From the NCBI RefSeq assembly GCF_001440545.1, contig NZ_LKHP01000003.1, forward strand, positions 1-64,000: a DNA stretch of 64,000 nucleotides, given 5' to 3'. The DNA comes from Caloramator mitchellensis. GTDB taxonomy: Bacteria; Bacillota; Clostridia; Clostridiales; Caloramatoraceae. Shown piece after piece: positions 52,930 to 61,280 of this stretch; position 1 is the first letter of the stretch, and every line of letters starts with the position of its first letter. The notes under the pieces are model-generated. The model did no database searches. It saw only the letters and a list, made by a program, of their open reading frames with translations, and was not told the origin of the DNA. The translations under genes and the position numbers were made by a program.

Positions 52930-53056
52930 CCCCATGAATGAATTAAAAAGGCACCCCTCATTAACCTTAGCAACACTTAGCTTTAGGCTTTTGAAGACAA
53001 AGAAAAGCTAAAGTGTATTGGTGAAATGAGCAAAGCTTTGGAAATCATTCATGGGG
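52930..53056. repeat. Long imperfect palindrome, CATGAATGATT family, copy e
   Basis: Core arms CCCCATGAATGA (52930-52941) / TCATTCATGGGG (53045-53056). Inside are CTCATT / AATGAG and ACTTAGCTTT / AAAGCTAAAGT. Farther out, TTTAAATA / TATTTAAA and GTATCT / AGATAC give additional inverted repeats. It lies between the FMN enzyme gene and glnA. Its 3' part resembles the 3' part of copy d. Confidence 0.65.
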
Positions 53057-53114
53057 TTAATATTTAAAGTTTTTGAGATAGATACATTATACAACTAAAA
53101 TTTTAAGAAAATTG

Positions 53115-53143
53115 TTGAAATTTTGAAATTTTAGCATTATACT
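53115..53143 (+). promoter_or_regulatory. Promoter of glnA
   Basis: TTGAAA (53115-53120), a 17-base spacer and TATACT (53138-53143), about 22 bases before the glnA start codon. Confidence 0.75.
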
Positions 53144-53165
53144 TGTGGTATGGGGGTGAAATTTT

Positions 53166-54593
53166 ATGTTCAAAACATATGATGATTTGAAAGAATTTAT
53201 TCAAGAGAACGAAATCAAAATGATTGATTTCAAAATAGTTACTATTTCAGGAAAGTGGAATCACCTATCCATTCCTGCCTCAAGGCTAAGCGAAAAGGTA
53301 TTTACTGATGGAATAGGATTTGATGGTTCAAGCTATGGCTATGCTGTCATCGAAAGCAGCGACATGGTTTTTATTCCTGATTTGACAACTGCATTTGTCG
53401 ACCCATACTGCGAAGTTCCGACTGTAAGCATGATTGCAAATATTTATGAGATTAATAAAAAATTTGATAGATTTGAAGGAGACCCAAGATATATTGCAGA
53501 AAAGGCTGAAAAATTCTTAAAGGAGTCAAATATAGCCGATGAGTTTATAGTAGGGCCTGAATATGAATTTTATGTGTTTGACCATATCAGCTATAATGTT
53601 GATAGCAATAGACAGGCAGTAGATATAGATTGTTTTGAGGCCCATTGGAATACAAGCGCAGAAAACAATCAAGGCTATAAAGTTCGTTTCCAGGGAGGAT
53701 ACCACGCAGGACTTCCATACGATAGCACAAACGATTTGCGAAGCGATATGTGCTTAAGGCTTGAAGAGATGGGTGTTCCTGTTAAATATCATCACCACGA
53801 AGTAGGCTCAGCAGCTCAGGTTGAGATAGAAGTGGAACTTGGCGAAATGCTTAAAATGGCTGACGCAACATTGCTTGCAAAATATGTTATAAAAAATACT
53901 GCGATGCTTCATGGAAAAACAGCAACTTTTATGCCAAAGCCTATTTACGGTGAAGCGGGAAGCGGAATGCACGTTCATATGCTCCTGAAAAAGGATGGAC
54001 ACAATATATTCTTTGATGAAAATGGATATTCAGGTTTGAGCAAAGAAGCCATGTTCTTCATAGGTGGAGTGCTAAAACATGCGCCATCGCTTTTAGCATT
54101 TACAAACCCGAGCACAAATTCATATAAAAGATTAGTTCCAGGATTTGAGGCTCCTGTTTCAATTTGCTTTGCTACATCTAACAGAAGCTCTGTAATAAGG
54201 ATACCGGGATATGCTAAAAATCCTGAAAAGAAGAGATTTGAATTCAGGTCATCCGATGGAACCTGCAATCCATACCTTGCCTTTTCAGCACTATTGATGG
54301 CTGGAATAGATGGTATAATTAATAAAATAGACCCTGTTAAGGAAGAATATGGGCCTTATGATGTAAACATTTACGACCTTTCAGAAGAAGAAAAGAAAAA
54401 AATTAAAGGACTTCCAAAATCACTTGATGAGGCACTTGATGCATTAAAGGGTGATTATGGATATCTTTTAAGGGGCGGAGTATTTACAAAGCAATTTATT
54501 GATAGTTGGATAAATTATAAATACAATAAAGAACTGGTTAAGATAAACCCTGTTCCGACTCCAATGGAATTTCAAATGTATTATGATGTATAA
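53166..54593 (+). CDS. glnA: Glutamine synthetase type I
   Basis: Joins ammonia to glutamate at the cost of ATP; 475 residues. Motifs include the latch GIGFDGSSYGY, VGPEYEFYVFD (metal Glu), the HHHEVGSAAQVEIE region (metal and substrate), KPIYGEAGSGMHVHMLL (glutamate/ATP loop) and NRSSVIRIPGYAKNPEKKRFEFRSSDGTCNPYL (in parts). There is a NIYDLSEEEKK segment near 405-415 that resembles the adenylylation loop of the beta type; whether it is used is unknown. The start follows GGGGGTG. Confidence 0.93.
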   Translation: MFKTYDDLKEFIQENEIKMIDFKIVTISGKWNHLSIPASRLSEKVFTDGIGFDGSSYGYAVIESSDMVFIPDLTTAFVDPYCEVPTVSMIANIYEINKKFDRFEGDPRYIAEKAEKFLKESNIADEFIVGPEYEFYVFDHISYNVDSNRQAVDIDCFEAHWNTSAENNQGYKVRFQGGYHAGLPYDSTNDLRSDMCLRLEEMGVPVKYHHHEVGSAAQVEIEVELGEMLKMADATLLAKYVIKNTAMLHGKTATFMPKPIYGEAGSGMHVHMLLKKDGHNIFFDENGYSGLSKEAMFFIGGVLKHAPSLLAFTNPSTNSYKRLVPGFEAPVSICFATSNRSSVIRIPGYAKNPEKKRFEFRSSDGTCNPYLAFSALLMAGIDGIINKIDPVKEEYGPYDVNIYDLSEEEKKKIKGLPKSLDEALDALKGDYGYLLRGGVFTKQFIDSWINYKYNKELVKINPVPTPMEFQMYYDV

Positions 54594-54601
54594 ATAAAAG
54601 C

Positions 54602-54644
54602 AAAAAAATGTTTCAAGATTTTTAAAATCTTGAAACATTTTTTT
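54602..54644 (+). terminator. Terminator after glnA
   Basis: Nearly perfect A-rich/T-rich hairpin AAAAAAATGTTTCAAGATTT / AAATCTTGAAACATTTTTTT. It is likely bidirectional. Confidence 0.85.
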
Positions 54645-54744
54645 ATCTTTTTCGTCTAATTTATATATCATATGTTGTCAAAATATTGTATAATCTAATT
54701 ATCTTCACATCTTTTTTCAAAATAAATTAATCGGGGTGGGACTA

Positions 54745-56709
54745 TTGAAATTTAAAATTTGGATAGTTAGTGTCATATTGCTCATTACTTTTAATATAAA
54801 TATAGTTTTTGCTGGAGTTTTGACGGGTAAAAAAATAGTAATCGACCCAGGTCATGGAGGAAGCGACCCGGGGGCGGTTGCAGGAAATGTTAGGGAAAAG
54901 GATTTAAATAATTCGTTTGCAAGAAAAATAGCTGAACTATTGACAGCCTATGGGGCAGAGGTGTTGTTTACAAGACTGCCTGAAGAGGATGTATACGTTG
55001 CGCTTCAGGATAGAACAAGCAAATCCAACTCAATAAATCCAGACCTTTTTATAAGCATACACAATAATGCAAATACAAATACCACAGTAAGCGGTGTTGA
55101 AACTTTTTACAGCACATCAAGACCATATATAACAGATGACAGATATGTAGAGTATTTAGGAAATAAATATCAATATGTCAGGGAAGAAATAATCGATGGG
55201 GCTGAATACGTATATTTTATTGTTGACAGACAGGAGGTTAAACTTGAAAAGAGCAAGGTTAGTATTATCCTCAGCAAAACACCATGGCAGGCAATAGAGA
55301 GCAAGAAAATTGCTGAAACAATCGTAAACAATTTAGCTTCATTAGGTTTTAAAAATAGAGGGGCAAAGGATTCAAATCTTTACGTAACAAAATACACAAA
55401 CACTCCATCGGTTTTGCTTGAACTTGGATTTATAACAAACCCAGAAGAAAGGCAAAAGCTTTTGGACCCTACTATGCAGAGTAGCATTTCTACTAAAGTA
55501 GTTGAGTCAATTTTAAAATACTACGAACAGTATGATAACAATAAAAGATTAGCATTTGCTCAGGTTAAGGATTTTGACTTTAATTTGTCAAAAGAATTTG
55601 CGTTTGTAGGACAAGCAGTTGATATAACGGTAAGTGCTATGTCAAACATTGAGTTATATGATTTTAAATTACAAATTAAACGCATGGGAGAAATTTTGTC
55701 CGACAGCGGTTTTAGCAATAATTTGACATATAACTTTGTTCCTGACAGAGAAGGTGAATATGAAGCTATATTATATATAAAATATCAAGGTTCAAATAAT
55801 GAATATGAAAAATTTATAAGCAAGAAAATCAACGTATATCAACCAGCTGCTATTAAGAACATTTCTTTGACTACGGATAAAGCTATTGTAGGGAACAAGG
55901 TAAGCCTAAATGTTGAAAAGCTGAATGGTTCGGTATTAGGATGCGAATATACTTTTGATATTTTTAAAGAGGAAAAACTAATTCAGAGTAAAAAGAGCGA
56001 CAGCAATATTTTTGAATTTACGCCAACAGAAGATGGAGAATATAAACTAATTGTTAAAATAAAGGATAAATTGAGCAGCAATGAATATGATGATTATAAG
56101 GAATTGAATTTTAGTGTCCAAAAGATTGAAACTAAACCTAGCGAGAGTAAAATTGAAGAACCAGTTAAGCCTATAGATACCATTAGCCTACTTAAATACA
56201 CAAGAACGCTTAAAAGGGGAGCAGTAGGAGAAGATGTAAAGGAACTTCAAAAGGCACTTATTAAACTTGGCTATCTGAAGATTACTACTCCTACAACAAA
56301 GTTTGGGCCAGCAACCGAAACAGCGGTGAAGGCCTTTCAAAAGGCAAATAAATTGCCTTCCTTAGGAATAGTTGGAAGGGCTACAATTGATAAGATAAAT
56401 ATACTTCTTCCAAGGGTGGCTTCAAATACTCAAACACCTTCAAGGGGAAACACAACCAACAGCCAAACAAAAATTGGTAAATTAATATACACAAGAACGC
56501 TTAAAAGGGGAGCAGTAGGAGAAGATGTAAAGGAACTTCAAAGGGCACTTATTAAACTTGGTTATTTGAAGATAAACACTCCTACAACAAAGTTTGGGCC
56601 AGCAACCGAAACAGCAGTGAAGGCATTTCAAAAGGCAAACAAATTGCCTTCCTTAGGAATAGTAGGAAAGGCAACTATTGACAAGATAAATTCTATTTTA
56701 GCAAGGTGA
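54745..56709 (+). CDS. N-acetylmuramoyl-L-alanine amidase with two PG-binding repeats
   Basis: Cell-wall hydrolase of 654 residues, starting with TTG 54745 behind GGGGTGGG. Signal peptide: IWIVSVILLITFNINIVFAG. Amidase_3 catalytic domain (about 28-262) with zinc ligands IDPGHGGSDPGA (His), the following Glu in REKD, ISIHNNA (His) and ELGFITNPEE (catalytic Glu). An insertion of ~40 residues (VSGVETFYSTSRPYITDDRY...VEYLGNKYQ) interrupts the domain. About 265-475 are beta-rich, Ig-like linkers. Two PG_binding_1 repeats, nearly identical, lie at the C-terminus. The product is exported to the wall. Confidence 0.88.
   Translation: MKFKIWIVSVILLITFNINIVFAGVLTGKKIVIDPGHGGSDPGAVAGNVREKDLNNSFARKIAELLTAYGAEVLFTRLPEEDVYVALQDRTSKSNSINPDLFISIHNNANTNTTVSGVETFYSTSRPYITDDRYVEYLGNKYQYVREEIIDGAEYVYFIVDRQEVKLEKSKVSIILSKTPWQAIESKKIAETIVNNLASLGFKNRGAKDSNLYVTKYTNTPSVLLELGFITNPEERQKLLDPTMQSSISTKVVESILKYYEQYDNNKRLAFAQVKDFDFNLSKEFAFVGQAVDITVSAMSNIELYDFKLQIKRMGEILSDSGFSNNLTYNFVPDREGEYEAILYIKYQGSNNEYEKFISKKINVYQPAAIKNISLTTDKAIVGNKVSLNVEKLNGSVLGCEYTFDIFKEEKLIQSKKSDSNIFEFTPTEDGEYKLIVKIKDKLSSNEYDDYKELNFSVQKIETKPSESKIEEPVKPIDTISLLKYTRTLKRGAVGEDVKELQKALIKLGYLKITTPTTKFGPATETAVKAFQKANKLPSLGIVGRATIDKINILLPRVASNTQTPSRGNTTNSQTKIGKLIYTRTLKRGAVGEDVKELQRALIKLGYLKINTPTTKFGPATETAVKAFQKANKLPSLGIVGKATIDKINSILAR
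56197..56410 (+). repeat. PG-binding domain repeat unit 1 (DNA-level duplication)
   Basis: Encodes YTRTLKRGAVGEDVKEL... and is almost identical at DNA level to 56488-56701. The offset is 291 bases (97 codons). High identity, including synonymous positions, indicates a recent tandem duplication or conversion. Confidence 0.85.
56488..56701 (+). repeat. PG-binding domain repeat unit 2 (DNA-level duplication)
   Basis: Second copy of the repeat at 56197-56410, with a few substitutions (for example KALIKLGYLKITT versus RALIKLGYLKINT). A short Ser/Thr/Asn-rich linker lies between the copies. Confidence 0.85.
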
Positions 56710-56712
56710 TTT

Positions 56713-56749
56713 AATAAAACCCCATGATAACAAATCATGGGGTTTTATT
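56713..56749. terminator. Bidirectional terminator between amidase and DUF378
   Basis: Perfect hairpin AATAAAACCCCATGAT-AACAA-ATCATGGGGTTTTATT. It works for both converging genes. Its CCCCATGAT arm resembles the arms of the long palindromes. Confidence 0.85.
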
Positions 56750-56755
56750 GATGAT

Positions 56756-56947
56756 TTATTTTTTAATAAGGTCGTGATAAATTACAAAAAGCCCTGATAA
56801 GCCAACAAGCGCATAAACAATTCTTGAAAGCAGTGTTTCAGCCCCTAAAAGTGCTGCTACAAGGTCAAACTTCAAAAATCCTACAAGTCCCCAGTTTATA
56901 GCACCTATCAATACAAGTATAAAGGCTATCATGTAAAGCCTTTTCAT
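56756..56947 (-). CDS. DUF378 family small membrane protein (YuzA-like)
   Basis: A 63-residue protein with two hydrophobic helices and the family pattern IAFILVLIGAINWGLVGFLKFDLVAALLG (in two parts), then LSRIVYALVGLSGLFVIYHDLI. The function is not known. ATG 56947 follows TGGAGGTTT. Monocistronic. Confidence 0.85.
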   Translation of the reverse strand: MKRLYMIAFILVLIGAINWGLVGFLKFDLVAALLGAETLLSRIVYALVGLSGLFVIYHDLIKK

Positions 56948-57062
56948 AGCAAAACCTCCATTAAATTTCTTATTATATGTTTAATATTGAAAGTTTAAAA
57001 ATATTACTAATTTGTTTAACAAAATTAAAATTGCAAATACTATTATTGAGGGAGGGAAAGCT

Positions 57063-57230
57063 ATGTGGAAGGATAAACTAAAGGGATTTTTTAAAAGGCC
57101 GGCTGTTGAAAAGCACGAAACTGCAGCCTGGGCGAATATAAAGGGAACAAAGCCGGAATCTAATGTTCCTTTTCCAGACATTATTGATGTTGAAAATGCT
57201 AAAGAATATGTAGAAGAAAATAAAAAATAA
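57063..57230 (+). CDS. DUF3787-like small protein
   Basis: A 55-residue soluble protein (MWKDKLKGFFKRPAVEKHETAAWANI...). The TAAW motif fits the small clostridial DUF3787 family. GAGGGAGGG before ATG 57063 is a strong ribosome-binding site; the frame is open back to 57012 without one. The function is unknown. A terminator overlaps its end. Confidence 0.7.
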   Translation: MWKDKLKGFFKRPAVEKHETAAWANIKGTKPESNVPFPDIIDVENAKEYVEENKK

Positions 57231-57256
57231 TCCCCAAACTGGGGATTATTTTTTAT
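57226..57256. terminator. Bidirectional terminator after DUF3787 / PFOR
   Basis: Hairpin AATAATCCCC-AAACT-GGGGATTATT followed by TTTTTTATT on plus and by A/T-rich sequence on minus. It overlaps the DUF3787 stop and abuts the PFOR stop. Confidence 0.85.
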
Positions 57257-60200
57257 TAATATTGATACGATGCAAGCCTTTTGTAGTTTTCGTATCTTTC
57301 CTTTGCATTCTTTTCTGCAACTTCAAACAGCTCGTTTGCCCTTTCTGGGAATGCGTTTATTAACGAAGCATATCTTATTTCTCCCATTAAGAAGTCCTTG
57401 AAGCTTGCAGTTGGTTCCTTTGAGTCGAGTGTAAACGGATTCTTGCCTTGTTCCTTAAGTTCTGGATTGTATCTGTATAGATGCCAGTATCCAGCCTCAA
57501 CAGCCTTCTTTTCTTGATTAATTGTTGTTCCCATACCTGTCTTAATACCATGGTTAATACATGGTGAGTAAGCAATAATCAATGAAGGTCCGTTATAGTT
57601 TTCAGCTTCCGTAAATGCCTTCATAGTCTGGTTCATGTTTGCACCGAGTGCAACCTGTGCAGTGTAAACATAACCATAGCTCATTGCAATCATGCCGAGG
57701 TCCTTCTTTCTAATATTCTTTCCAGCAGCAGCGAATTTAGCAACAGCAGCCGTTGGAGTTGATTTTGAAGATTGACCTCCAGTATTTGAATAAACTTCTG
57801 TGTCAAGAACAAGTATATTTACATCTACACCCTGAGCTATTACATGGTCAAGTCCGCCAAATCCGATGTCGTATGCCCATCCGTCTCCTCCAAGTATCCA
57901 TATAGATGGTTTAACAAGATAGTCTTTTCTATCGTAAATCTCTTCAAGAACTGTATTTCCCTTAAAGCTTGCTTCTTCAAACGCTTGTTTTACTTTGTTA
58001 GCAGCAACCTTTGAAAGTTCTCCATTGTTCTTAGACTTTAGCCATTCCTCGAATGCGCCCTTGAAAGGTTCGGCAATATTTTCGTTCAATGCCTGCTGCA
58101 TCAATTCAGCAATCTTATCCCTTGTTTGAGCGTAAGCCATTGCTATACCAAAGCCATATTCAGCGTTGTCCTCGAATAGTGAGTTAGCCCAAGCAGGTCC
58201 TTTACCAAGCGCATTCTTTGTATATGGAGTTGATGGAGCGCTTCCACCGTAGATTGATGAACATCCTGTAGCGTTTGCTATAATCATTCTATCTCCAAAT
58301 AGCTGAGTTATTAACTTGACGTATGGAGTTTCTCCGCAACCTGGGCATGCACCTGAGAATTCGAATAATGGTTGTGCAAACTGGCTGCCCTTTAAAGTCT
58401 TCTTATCCATTAGGTTATCCTTATAAGTAACTGTAGTTCCAAATTCCCAATTTGCTGATTCCTTTTCAAATTGTTCTTCAGCAGGTCTCATAATAAGAGC
58501 CTTTCCTGGGGCTGGACATATATCAGCACAGTTGCCGCAGCCTGTGCAGTCGTATGGGCTAATTTGAATTCTGTATTGAAGATTTTCAAATCCCTTACCC
58601 ATTGCTTGCTTTGTCTTAAATGTTTCAGGAGCTCTCTTAACTTCTTCAGCATCGAGAAGCAAAGGTCTGATAACGGCATGTGGACATACCATTGAACATT
58701 GATTACATTGTATACATTTATCTATTTGCCATTCTGGCACCATTACAGCTATACCACGCTTTTCATATGCAGTTGAACCGTTAGGGAATGTTCCGTCCTC
58801 AGCACCAACAAATGTGCTAACTGGAAGGTTGTCACCTTCAAGCCTTGACATTGGCCTTAATACATTCTTTATAAAGTCTGGTTCATCCTTAGTTTCAACT
58901 TTTTCATCTGAAGCATTTGCCCAATCTGCTGGGACATCAACCTTAACTATATTTTCAATTCCAAGGTCAACTGCCTTATGGTTCATTTCAACGATGTTCG
59001 CACCCTTCTTACCATAAGTCTTTTCTATTGATTCCTTGAGGTATTTAATAGCATCTTCTATTGGAATAACATTTGATAACTTGAAGAACACTGATTGCAT
59101 AACCATGTTTATTCTTCCGCCAAGTCCTATGCTCTGAGCAATCTTAACTGCATCAACTATATAGAAATTGATGTTGTTCTGTGCTATATATCTTCTCATA
59201 AATGCTGGCAATTTTTCGTGTAACTCTTCAACGCTCCATGGGCAGTTTAACACAAATGTTCCGCCTTTTTTAAGTCCCTTTAGTAAATCGAATTGATATA
59301 CATAGGAACTATTGTGGCATGCTATATAATCTGCAGTGTTTACTAAGTATGGAGCCTTAATTGGCTCCTTGCCAAATCTTAAGTGGGATACAGTTGAACC
59401 ACCGGATTTTTTACTGTCGTATGAGAAGTAAGCTTGAACATAAAGATTAGTATGGTCACCAATAATCTTTATAGCCTGCTTATTAGCACCAACTGTTCCG
59501 TCGGAACCAAGACCAAAGAACTTGCAGCTGATTGTTCCCTTAGGAGTTGTATCAACGTCTTCTCCAACAGGAAGTGATGTATGAGTTACATCATCAACTA
59601 TACCTATTGTGAAGTTGTTCTTTGGATTATCAGCTCTTAAGTTTTCAAAAACAGCAAGTATCTGTGCTGGTGTTGTATCCTTTGAACCAAGTCCATATCT
59701 TCCACCGATTATCAATGGCTTTTGTTCTTCGTTGTAGAACAATTTAACAACGTCAAGATATAATGGTTCGCCAAGTGAACCTGGCTCTTTAGTTCTGTCA
59801 AGAACAGCTATTCTCTTAACTGTCTTTGGCAATACATCAAAGAAGTATTTAGCTGAGAATGGTCTGTATAGATGAACCTTTAGAACACCAACCTTTTCTC
59901 CGCTTGAATTTAAATTGTCAACAACTTCTTCTATTGTATCAGTAACAGAACCCATAGCAATTATTATATTTTCAGCCTGTGGATGTCCATAGTAGTTAAA
60001 TGGCTTGTAATCTCTTCCTGTTAACTTGTTTATTTCCTTCATATAATCGTTTACAAGGTCTGGAACAGCCTCATAATATTTATTAGCAGCTTCTCTTCCT
60101 TGGAAGTAGATGTCTGGGTTTTGAGCAGTTCCCCTTGTAACTGGGTGTTCTGGATTTAGCGCTCTATTTCTAAATTGCTTTAATGCTTCCTTGTCAATTA

Positions 60201-60780
60201 GTTTTTCAAGTTCTTCGTATTCAAGAAGTTCAACTCTCTTAACTTCGTGTGAAGTTCTAAATCCATCAAAGAAATGAAGGAATGGAACTCTTGATTTAAT
60301 TGCTGTAAGGTGAGCAACAGCACCAAGGTCAATAACTTCCTGTGGATTTGATGAAGCAAGCAATGCAAATCCAGTTTGTCTTGCCGCCATAACATCCTGG
60401 TGGTCACCGAATATTGATAGAGCATGAGCAGCTATAGCTCTTGCGCTTACATGGAATACACCAGGGAGAAGCTCTCCGGCTATCTTATACATATTAGGAA
60501 TCATAAGAAGTAATCCCTGTGAAGCGGTATATGTAGTAGTCAATGCACCACCTTGAAGCGAACCGTGAACTGCACCAGCTGCACCTGCTTCTGACTGCAT
60601 TTCAACGACTCTCACCCTTTGACCAAAGATATTTGTTTTGCCCTTCGCTGACCACTCATCTACAAGTTCTGCCATAGTTGAAGATGGAGTAATAGGGTAT
60701 ATTGCTGCAACTTCAGTAAAGGCATAGGATATATAAGCGGCAGCGGTATTGCCGTCCATAGTTTGAGTTTTTCTTGGCAT
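57256..60780 (-). CDS. nifJ: Pyruvate:ferredoxin (flavodoxin) oxidoreductase
   Basis: Single-chain PFOR of 1174 residues. It converts pyruvate + CoA to acetyl-CoA + CO2 and reduces ferredoxin. Domain order is standard: pyrimidine-binding domain (start AAYISYAFTEVAAIYPITPSSTMAE in parts), domain II, gamma domain, two [4Fe-4S] ferredoxin-type clusters (CIQCNQCSMVCPHA and CTGCGNCADICPAP, about 690-760), then the TPP-binding domain (CPGCGETPYVK, then GGDGWAYDIGFGGLDHV). AAGGAGGTCG lies before ATG 60780. No frame damage. Central enzyme of the fermentative metabolism. Confidence 0.97.
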   Translation of the reverse strand: MPRKTQTMDGNTAAAYISYAFTEVAAIYPITPSSTMAELVDEWSAKGKTNIFGQRVRVVEMQSEAGAAGAVHGSLQGGALTTTYTASQGLLLMIPNMYKIAGELLPGVFHVSARAIAAHALSIFGDHQDVMAARQTGFALLASSNPQEVIDLGAVAHLTAIKSRVPFLHFFDGFRTSHEVKRVELLEYEELEKLIDKEALKQFRNRALNPEHPVTRGTAQNPDIYFQGREAANKYYEAVPDLVNDYMKEINKLTGRDYKPFNYYGHPQAENIIIAMGSVTDTIEEVVDNLNSSGEKVGVLKVHLYRPFSAKYFFDVLPKTVKRIAVLDRTKEPGSLGEPLYLDVVKLFYNEEQKPLIIGGRYGLGSKDTTPAQILAVFENLRADNPKNNFTIGIVDDVTHTSLPVGEDVDTTPKGTISCKFFGLGSDGTVGANKQAIKIIGDHTNLYVQAYFSYDSKKSGGSTVSHLRFGKEPIKAPYLVNTADYIACHNSSYVYQFDLLKGLKKGGTFVLNCPWSVEELHEKLPAFMRRYIAQNNINFYIVDAVKIAQSIGLGGRINMVMQSVFFKLSNVIPIEDAIKYLKESIEKTYGKKGANIVEMNHKAVDLGIENIVKVDVPADWANASDEKVETKDEPDFIKNVLRPMSRLEGDNLPVSTFVGAEDGTFPNGSTAYEKRGIAVMVPEWQIDKCIQCNQCSMVCPHAVIRPLLLDAEEVKRAPETFKTKQAMGKGFENLQYRIQISPYDCTGCGNCADICPAPGKALIMRPAEEQFEKESANWEFGTTVTYKDNLMDKKTLKGSQFAQPLFEFSGACPGCGETPYVKLITQLFGDRMIIANATGCSSIYGGSAPSTPYTKNALGKGPAWANSLFEDNAEYGFGIAMAYAQTRDKIAELMQQALNENIAEPFKGAFEEWLKSKNNGELSKVAANKVKQAFEEASFKGNTVLEEIYDRKDYLVKPSIWILGGDGWAYDIGFGGLDHVIAQGVDVNILVLDTEVYSNTGGQSSKSTPTAAVAKFAAAGKNIRKKDLGMIAMSYGYVYTAQVALGANMNQTMKAFTEAENYNGPSLIIAYSPCINHGIKTGMGTTINQEKKAVEAGYWHLYRYNPELKEQGKNPFTLDSKEPTASFKDFLMGEIRYASLINAFPERANELFEVAEKNAKERYENYKRLASYQY

Positions 60781-60857
60781 AATTCGACCTCCTTTTTCTT
60801 ATCTAAATTTTAGTTTAGACATAATAATTTTTATTATTCAATATTATATTTTCTTAT

Positions 60858-60886
60858 ATTATAGCAAAGGAAAATAATTTTTAAAA
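60858..60886 (-). promoter_or_regulatory. Candidate PFOR promoter
   Basis: On the minus strand TATAAT (60863-60858) lies 17 bases after a weak TTTTAA (60886-60881). The leader is about 70 bases and very AT-rich; no riboswitch is visible. Confidence 0.45.
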
Positions 60887-60943
60887 GATAATTATGGATT
60901 ATTTTCATAATTTTTATTTAATTTTTGACATTATTTAGTTAGG

Positions 60944-61144
60944 TTAATAACGTTTGTCAATATCCTCTGTCAAAGGTCTTTTCCCCATATTCATCAAAGC
61001 AAATCCTATAGGACCAAGCTCCGACATCTGACTTAACTCCTTTGGTATTATTGCTCTTGAATTTTGGTCGTATAAAACATTGATGTATTTGTCTTCTGGA
61101 AGTATAGATATAGGGTTTTTCAGATCAGGGTTGTTATCTTTCAT
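60944..61144 (-). CDS. Small hypothetical protein (66 aa)
   Basis: A 66-residue ORF with a good ribosome-binding site (TGGAGGTGAT) before ATG 61144; a longer frame starting at 61189 has none. Sequence MKDNNPDLKNPISILPEDKY...SELGPIGFALMNMGKRPL contains no membrane segment or cysteine. No family is recognised. It is divergent from the GGDEF gene and on the same strand as PFOR, 164 bases away. I can say nothing about its function. Confidence 0.55.
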   Translation of the reverse strand: MKDNNPDLKNPISILPEDKYINVLYDQNSRAIIPKELSQMSELGPIGFALMNMGKRPLTEDIDKRY

Positions 61145-61217
61145 TGAATCACCTCCACAATGACTAATAATATTTTTTGAAAAATGCAATTATATATACA
61201 GCAAAATTCGATTAAAT

Positions 61218-61247
61218 TTGACACGATATAATAGTAATTGATATAAT
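61218..61247 (+). promoter_or_regulatory. Promoter of the SBP-GGDEF gene
   Basis: TTGACA (61218-61223), an 18-base spacer and TATAAT (61242-61247), 34 bases before the start codon. Confidence 0.75.
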
Positions 61248-61280
61248 TAATTAAATATTCTTGATTGCGGGGTAATTTAA

